From the NCBI RefSeq assembly GCF_000373645.1, contig NZ_KB892035.1, positions 218,461-282,460 of the forward strand: a DNA stretch of 64,000 nucleotides. Direction: 5' to 3'. The stretch is from Streptomyces sp. ATexAB-D23. Its GTDB lineage: Bacteria; Actinomycetota; Actinomycetes; Streptomycetales; Streptomycetaceae. Shown here one piece after another: positions 59,975 through 64,000 of this stretch. Position 1 is the first letter of the stretch, and each line of letters starts with the position of its first letter. The notes beneath the pieces were generated by a model that saw nothing but the letters and a program-made list of their open reading frames with translations, was not told the origin of the DNA and searched no databases. The translations under genes and the position numbers were made by a program.

Positions 59975-60441
59975 GATCGGCCACCCCGTCTCCCCGAAGA
60001 CCGCCCCGATCCTATGAGCGCGGACCCTTCGGGGGCGGGGGACGCCAAAACTGTTGCGCCATCAAGACGTTGGGGCTGCCGCCGCCGGGCCGCCGCACCG
60101 GCCTCGCGGGCCTTCCGCGTCGACTGCGGCGCCACCGCCGCGGGGGACGGCAGCGCGGGCTCACCGTGGAACGCGCCCGGCCCCGGGCCGTGATCCGGGG
60201 CAACACGGTCTCGGACATCGGCGGCGACGCGATCGTGCCGCATCACACCGAGGGCGCGCTGATCGAGTACGACAAGGTCGACGGCTCCCGCGAGCGCGAG
60301 CCCGCGCACTGCGCGGCCGGCCGCGTACCCGACCGCGGCGCCCACCAGTTGTCCACGGGCTACGTCCGGCCGGCCCGTCGGCCGGGGTCAACCGGATCTC
60401 CGCCGGCACGCAGGCCATCGACGTACCGGCGCCCTCCCGGC
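59975..60441. other. 467-base gap holding a gene remnant
   Basis: Besides the beta-helix remnant at 60184-60300, I see no gene. A 556-codon frame runs through this stretch and beyond on the plus strand, but it passes across the MarR gene and its operator and is not a gene. The promoter of the lipoprotein operon must lie near 59975-60060. Confidence 0.5.
60184..60300 (+). pseudogene. Remnant of a right-handed beta-helix (pectate-lyase-like) protein gene
   Basis: The plus-strand frame reads 'AVIRGNTVSDIGGDAIVP' and 'HHTEGALIEYDKVDGS', the repeat pattern of secreted parallel beta-helix proteins. No signal peptide, start or stop that fits is nearby, and the homology fades after about 40 residues into Arg-rich noise. 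A further piece in another phase near 60380-60430 ('NRISAGTQAIDVPAP') could be a shifted continuation. It looks like what is left after deletion. Confidence 0.5.
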
Positions 60442-60888
60442 TCAGTCGCGCGGCCAGGGCCGCCCGTCGAGGCGCTCGATGTCCCGGTTGAGCCGGGCGA
60501 GGTCGTCCGCGAAGCGGGCGGCCTCCTGCGGCGACCAGTCGGCCAGGACGCGCTGAAGGCCCTCCCGGTTCTCGGCCCGGTCCTTGTCCAGCCGGCGTTC
60601 ACCCTCGTCCGTGATGACGAACTTCCGGGCGATCCCGCCGTCCGGGTCGGCGATACGCTCGACCACACCGGCACGGAGCATGGCCGCGGTCTGCCGGTTG
60701 AGCGTGGAGGTGTCCAGGCCGAAGGCGTCGCGCAGCTGGCCGATGGACATCGGCCCCTGGACGCGGATACGGCTGAGCAGGATGTAGGCGCTGCGGTCGA
60801 GTCGCCCGTCGCCCCGCGAGGTCAGCAGACTCATGTGCCGGCCAAGCAGCATCGTCTCGAACTCGATCCGGTCCACGGGCATGTCCAC
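60442..60888 (-). CDS. MarR-family transcriptional regulator
   Basis: 148 residues from GTG 60888, with GAAGGAAG upstream; an ATG two codons later is the alternative. The winged-helix core is 'LDRSAYILLSRIRVQGPMSIGQLRDAFGLDTSTLNRQTAAMLRAGVVERIADPDGGIARKFVITDEGERRL', with the wing at 'DPDGGIARKF'. MarR proteins bind as dimers to palindromes and are released by small phenolic or oxidising ligands. The large palindrome immediately upstream is the likely operator, so it should control itself and the divergent YrdC-family gene. Confidence 0.92.
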   Translation of the reverse strand: MDMPVDRIEFETMLLGRHMSLLTSRGDGRLDRSAYILLSRIRVQGPMSIGQLRDAFGLDTSTLNRQTAAMLRAGVVERIADPDGGIARKFVITDEGERRLDKDRAENREGLQRVLADWSPQEAARFADDLARLNRDIERLDGRPWPRD

Positions 60889-60939
60889 GCGAGGCTTCCT
60901 TCAGTTGCCGGGCTCGCCTCCTGGCGGGGCGGGCGACCT

Positions 60940-61020
60940 CTTTTGTACATATATACCATAGATATGCACTATGCACGATTCATGCATAGTGCATATCTCG
61001 TGCATGATACATATCAAAAG
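60940..61020. promoter_or_regulatory. Large AT-rich palindrome, probable MarR operator
   Basis: GATATGCACTATGCA (60961-60975) and TGCATAGTGCATATC (60983-60997) are perfect 15-bp arms around CGATTCA. Outside them CTTTTG (60940-60945) and CAAAAG (61015-61020) are also symmetric about the same centre. The 81 bases are far richer in A/T than the rest of the window, and TGCA recurs several times. They lie between the divergent MarR and YrdC-family genes and must contain both promoters. Confidence 0.75.
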
Positions 61021-61121
61021 TGGCCGACGAGCGCCTCACGAGCGGGCCCGCTGTCCCCCGAGGGGTGGAACTACGCGCCATCGCCCCGAACCGGCCACCG
61101 TCCCGACCGTAGACTCGCCGG

Positions 61122-61742
61122 ATGGCGAAGTATTTCGACGTACATCCCGAAAACCCCCAGCGGCGCACCATCACCAACGTGGCCGAGAGCATCCATTCCG
61201 GGGCACTCGTCGCGTATCCGACGGACTCCTGCTACGCGCTCGGGTGTCAGCTCGGCAGCCGCGACGGCATCTCCCGCATCCGCGCGATCCGCAATCTCGA
61301 CGACCGGCACCACTTCACGCTCATGTGCCAGAACTTCGCCCAGCTCGGGCAGTTCGCGCAGATCGACAACGATGTGTTCCGCGCGGTCAAGGCGGCGACG
61401 CCCGGCCAGTACACCTTCATCCTTCCGGCGACGAAGGAGGTACCGCGCCAGCTGCTGCACCCGAAGAAGAAGACCGTGGGCGTACGCATCCCCCAGCACA
61501 CCGTCGTCCAGGCCCTGCTGGAGGAACTCGGCGAGCCGCTGCTCTCCAGCACCCTGCTCCTGCCCGACGAGGCGGAGCCGATGACCCAGGGCTGGGAGAT
61601 CAAGGAGCGCCTGGACCACGAGGTGGACATCGTCCTCGACTCCGGCGACGCCGGTACGGAACTCACCACCGTCATCGACTACTCCAGCGGCGAGCCGGAG
61701 ATCGTACGACGCGGAGCGGGCGACCCCTCCCGCTTCGAGTGA
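61122..61742 (+). CDS. YrdC/Sua5-family protein (L-threonylcarbamoyladenylate synthase-like)
   Basis: 206 residues from ATG 61122. The YrdC fold is shown by 'SGALVAYPTDSCYALGCQLGSRDGISRIRAIRNLDDRHHFTLMC' (the KR-x-K/R-SxP region is changed to 'DDRHHFTL'), 'PGQYTFILPATKEVPRQLLHPKKKTVGVRIPQHTVVQALLEELGEPLLSSTLLLPDE'. The family makes threonylcarbamoyl-AMP for t6A37 of tRNA, but this short form resembles the YciO branch, whose role is unclear. Control by a divergent MarR gene is unusual for a housekeeping tRNA enzyme. A strong terminator follows. Confidence 0.85.
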   Translation: MAKYFDVHPENPQRRTITNVAESIHSGALVAYPTDSCYALGCQLGSRDGISRIRAIRNLDDRHHFTLMCQNFAQLGQFAQIDNDVFRAVKAATPGQYTFILPATKEVPRQLLHPKKKTVGVRIPQHTVVQALLEELGEPLLSSTLLLPDEAEPMTQGWEIKERLDHEVDIVLDSGDAGTELTTVIDYSSGEPEIVRRGAGDPSRFE

Positions 61743-61769
61743 GCCGGCGCGCGGGCGGATGAACCGCGA

Positions 61770-61805
61770 GCGCCGCCGCCGGCGAGGTTCCACCGGCGGC
61801 GGCGC
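61770..61805. terminator. Strong bidirectional terminator
   Basis: GCGCCGCCGCCGG (61770-61782) pairs perfectly with CCGGCGGCGGCGC (61793-61805) around a 10-base loop. It lies between the converging YrdC-family and secreted-protein genes. Confidence 0.8.
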
Positions 61806-61828
61806 GTGGCCCGCGCTGTGCGTACGGG

Positions 61829-62320
61829 TCAGCGGAAGGTCAGGGAGGCCGAACCCGGTTCGGCGGTGATCGAGCCGGGGCAGAGGAAGCTGCCCGAGCT
61901 CTTCGACGCGGTGAACGCCTCGTTGAGGTAGGTACGGGTGGAACCGTCGCGGGTCCAGCCGACACCGGTCGCCTGATAGCTGCACGTGACGATCGACTGC
62001 TTCACCGTGATGTCGATGAGGTCGGACGCCGCGGTGCCCGCCGCGTCGTCGAAGGTGAGCGTCGGGCTGTTGTTGAGGGTCGCGCTCGCGCCGCCGGTAC
62101 AGCTCAGGCTGCTGTTGACGGTCCCGCCGTCGATGGTCAGGGCGGCGGGCGGGTCCGCGCTGGCGGCGGCGTCGGTCCAGGTGCAGGTGGAACCGGCGGC
62201 CGTGATGACGCCGTCGACGAGCTGCGAGGCCGCGGGGCCCGCGCTCGCCGCGGTGGACGCACCCGCGGTGGCCAGGGCGGCCAGGGCGGTGACGCACAAG
62301 AGTTTCGGTGTGAGCCTCAT
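61829..62320 (-). CDS. Small secreted protein of unknown function
   Basis: 163 residues from ATG 62320, with AAGGAG six bases upstream. A Sec signal peptide (about 1-28, ending 'TAASAG') leads to a mature part of about 135 residues that is rich in Thr, Ser, Ala and Gly with four Cys ('STCTWTD', 'SSLSCTGG', 'VTCSYQATG', 'SFLCPGS'), consistent with two disulfides in a beta-rich domain. No family is recognised. It is transcribed alone towards a bidirectional terminator. Confidence 0.75.
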   Translation of the reverse strand: MRLTPKLLCVTALAALATAGASTAASAGPAASQLVDGVITAAGSTCTWTDAAASADPPAALTIDGGTVNSSLSCTGGASATLNNSPTLTFDDAAGTAASDLIDITVKQSIVTCSYQATGVGWTRDGSTRTYLNEAFTASKSSGSFLCPGSITAEPGSASLTFR

Positions 62321-62624
62321 GTCACTCCTTCTTGTCACGCACGTGTGGGGGTACGGCCCGGCCGCGCCCCGTGGGGATGGTCCGCGCTTCCGGGCGTGTC
62401 ATGGACGGTCCCACACAAACTGACGTTATGTCAGGTGCACGTCAAGACCTGGCCGGATCGCGCCCCTCGAAAGTGTCGGCCTGCTGCGGACATCGCGCCG
62501 CGGGCCCGCCAGAATCAGCGGGGAACGGTTTTGATCCGTGGCAGCCGAACCCGAAACCCCGCAGACCGGCCCCCACATCTGATAAGCAGCATCACTCAGC
62601 CCGCTCAAGCGAAAGCCGCAACAG
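62321..62624. other. 304-base intergenic region with a CTGAC-N5-GTCAG repeat
   Basis: Contains the promoters of the secreted-protein gene (minus) and of the GAP1-like gene (plus). CTGAC (62420-62424) and GTCAG (62430-62434) form an inverted repeat about 100 bases before the secreted-protein start, and CACGTCAA follows it. No gene-like frame is seen. Confidence 0.5.
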
Positions 62625-64000
62625 TTGAAGACCCTCGCGCAGTTGCACTACACCTCCGCGACGGACGGGGACGAGCCCGCATCCGGCGGGGCAGAACCGA
62701 TACCGGCGCGTTTCACCGCGGTCGACGCCGCGATACCCGCGTCCGTGCTCACCGAGGCAGGACCGCTGCTGGCCTACGAGCCGCCGGCCGGCACCGGACC
62801 CGGGCTCCCCGACGCCGCGTTGCGCGCGCTGCCCGATTCCCTCAGCTACAGCGTGCTCTCCGACGGCGGCCATCTGCTGGCCCGGACGGTCGCGTCCCGC
62901 TCCGGGCGGACCTCCCGGGTGGGCTTCCACGCGCACGCGGTCCACCTCCCGCCCGGCGGCCGGCTCCCGGGCGGCGTGCTCCCGATCACCGCCTGCCGGG
63001 CCGCCCGTTGGGCCGCGGCGACCCCCGGGCGCCCTCTGCCCGACCCGCTCGCCACGCTGCCCGGTGCCACCGGCCACCACGCCCGGGAGCGCGAGGGGCT
63101 GAACGACTTCGCCGTCTCGCGCGGCCCCTGGCTCGCGGGGGTGCTGGCCGATCTGCGCGGGCTGTGCGAGCCGGACGCGGCCGGCCGCGTCGTGCTCGTC
63201 GAGGCACAGAGCGCGGACGTGGCCCGGTGGATCGCGCTCGCCTGCGTCGCCCTGCCCGACGAGCTCGCCGAGCGGCTGACGTTCACGACCTACACCCGCC
63301 GTCCGCTGCGGGCCCCGCAGCGGATCGTCGGCGTGCTGCCCGAGGACGCCGAGGAGTTGACGGGCCCGGACGTGCGCGTGCACCGCTGCGCGGGGGCCCG
63401 CCCGGAAGGGGCCGTGGACGACGCCTGGGCGGAGACGGCCGCGCGGATCTGGCGCAACCGCGCACCCGAACTGTTCCGGGAGGCCGCCGAACTGCCGGGG
63501 GAGCCGTTCGCCCCCGGGCCGGTCGCGGTGACCGCGCTGTGCGCGGGCATCGCGCTGGGGACGGGCGGGCGCGCCGCCGCCGCGGAGTGGGCCGCCGAAC
63601 GCCCGTACGCGCTGGACGCGAAGCGGACCCGGCAGCTGGTCGACGCGCTGACCGCCCCTGGCGTGGACGAGCGCTCGGGCCCCGAATTCGACGCCGCGGG
63701 ACGGCTGTTCGCCGCGCTGGACGGCCGCTCCCCCACGACCACCACGGCCCCACTGGCCGCGATGCTGGTGACGGAGGCGGTACGCGGCGGCAACGGCTCC
63801 CTCGAACTGCCGGGCCGCACCGCCTTCAGCGGGCCCGAGGGCGCGGCCGTCGCCGGGGTGCTCGGGCCGGAGATCCTGACCGAGCTGGGCAGCGCGGGCG
63901 TCGGCCTCGACGTGGCCCGCACGGTGCAACTCCTGCGGGTGGCACGGCTGCTGGAGGTGGACTGCGCCGAGCTGCTGCCCTCCGTCCTGGACCGGCTCGC
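62625..64000 (+). CDS. GAP1-type (GTPase-associated protein 1-related) protein, 3' end outside window
   Basis: The first 458 codons of a longer gene. The only in-frame start is TTG 62625, after a stop at 62583, and it gives an N-terminus (xKTLAQLHYTSA) like that of homologues; the ribosome-binding site is weak. The GAP1-N2 region is seen in 'RFTAVDAAIPASVLTEAGPLLAYEPPAGTGPGLPDAALRALPDSLSYSVLSDGGHLLARTV' and 'GFHAHAVHLPPGG', followed by 'LPDELAERLTFTTYTRRPLRAPQRIVG' and the start of the GAP1-M helical region. In Streptomyces this family sits next to genes for a GTPase-domain protein and a double-GTPase, part of predicted biological-conflict systems; such genes would be just to the right. Confidence 0.8.
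   Translation, partial: MKTLAQLHYTSATDGDEPASGGAEPIPARFTAVDAAIPASVLTEAGPLLAYEPPAGTGPGLPDAALRALPDSLSYSVLSDGGHLLARTVASRSGRTSRVGFHAHAVHLPPGGRLPGGVLPITACRAARWAAATPGRPLPDPLATLPGATGHHAREREGLNDFAVSRGPWLAGVLADLRGLCEPDAAGRVVLVEAQSADVARWIALACVALPDELAERLTFTTYTRRPLRAPQRIVGVLPEDAEELTGPDVRVHRCAGARPEGAVDDAWAETAARIWRNRAPELFREAAELPGEPFAPGPVAVTALCAGIALGTGGRAAAAEWAAERPYALDAKRTRQLVDALTAPGVDERSGPEFDAAGRLFAALDGRSPTTTTAPLAAMLVTEAVRGGNGSLELPGRTAFSGPEGAAVAGVLGPEILTELGSAGVGLDVARTVQLLRVARLLEVDCAELLPSVLDRL

Noticed and set aside
59914..61584. 556-codon plus-strand frame
   Set aside because: It crosses the MarR gene, its operator and the YrdC gene in other phases. Only the short beta-helix part near 60184-60300 looks like protein, and it is reported as a remnant.

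Overview
The window is about 72-75% GC, with strong G/C bias at third codon positions, many GTG starts, long antisense open frames, GC-rich hairpin terminators without U-tracts and many ATGA/GTGA coupled genes. Together with actinobacterial families (TreY/TreZ, mycothiol-era DinB proteins, a SAV2148-type HEPN protein, a sulfur-operon leader peptide of the RRHVDLGR type, GAP1 and Trypco1 domains) this points to a Streptomyces chromosome. I see no rRNA, tRNA, insertion sequence, prophage or CRISPR array. The gene content looks like chromosomal metabolism and regulation rather than a transferred island.

Layout. 1-6.5 kb: a VOC protein cut by the left edge, an AraC-type regulator, a Trypco1 protein, a YihY/BrkB membrane protein, an AidB-like acyl-CoA dehydrogenase, a GAF-domain regulator and a GNAT acetyltransferase. 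6.6-16.1 kb: one long sulfate assimilation operon. It starts with a 27-codon leader peptide, then sulfite reductase, a 59-residue zinc-ribbon protein, cysH, cysC, cysD, cysN, an SsuABC-like importer and a sirohydrochlorin chelatase. It therefore encodes sulfate activation (CysD/CysN, CysC), reduction to sulfite (CysH) and to sulfide (SirA), plus the chelatase needed for the siroheme of SirA, and an importer for sulfur compounds. 16.1-29 kb: a DsbA-like protein, a DinB-fold protein, a lone ABC ATPase, an NTF2-like protein, a secreted subtilase, an MMPL exporter, a sugar ABC importer, an APH-like kinase, an exonuclease and a HEPN protein. 29.4-43.7 kb: trehalose synthesis from glycogen (glgX, treY, treZ), with treY and treZ separated by about 8 kb holding a shortened cytochrome P450, a DUF3592 protein, a LysR regulator with a divergent dihydrolipoamide dehydrogenase, a DUF1707-FHA protein, a GNAT protein and a GH1 beta-glucosidase. 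43.7-54.6 kb: an M24 peptidase, a small P-loop kinase, a VOC protein, a two-component system beside a MacB-like ABC exporter, and the threonine catabolic pair tdh-kbl with a LysR gene. 54.9-60 kb: an operon of a lipoprotein and two tandem receptor-like Ser/Thr kinases with C-terminal periplasmic-binding domains. 60-64 kb: a decayed beta-helix fragment, a MarR regulator divergent from a YrdC-family protein across a large AT-rich palindrome, a small secreted protein, and the first half of a GAP1-like protein cut by the right edge.

The most unusual non-coding structure is at 35185-35524, upstream of the P450 gene: three 17-bp direct repeats followed by seven identical TGACATGTCA palindromes at a mostly 27-29 bp period. 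Other signals worth following are the kinase-receptor pair, the MarR-gene palindrome, the cys leader peptide and a translationally coupled 33-codon frame between cysN and the importer.
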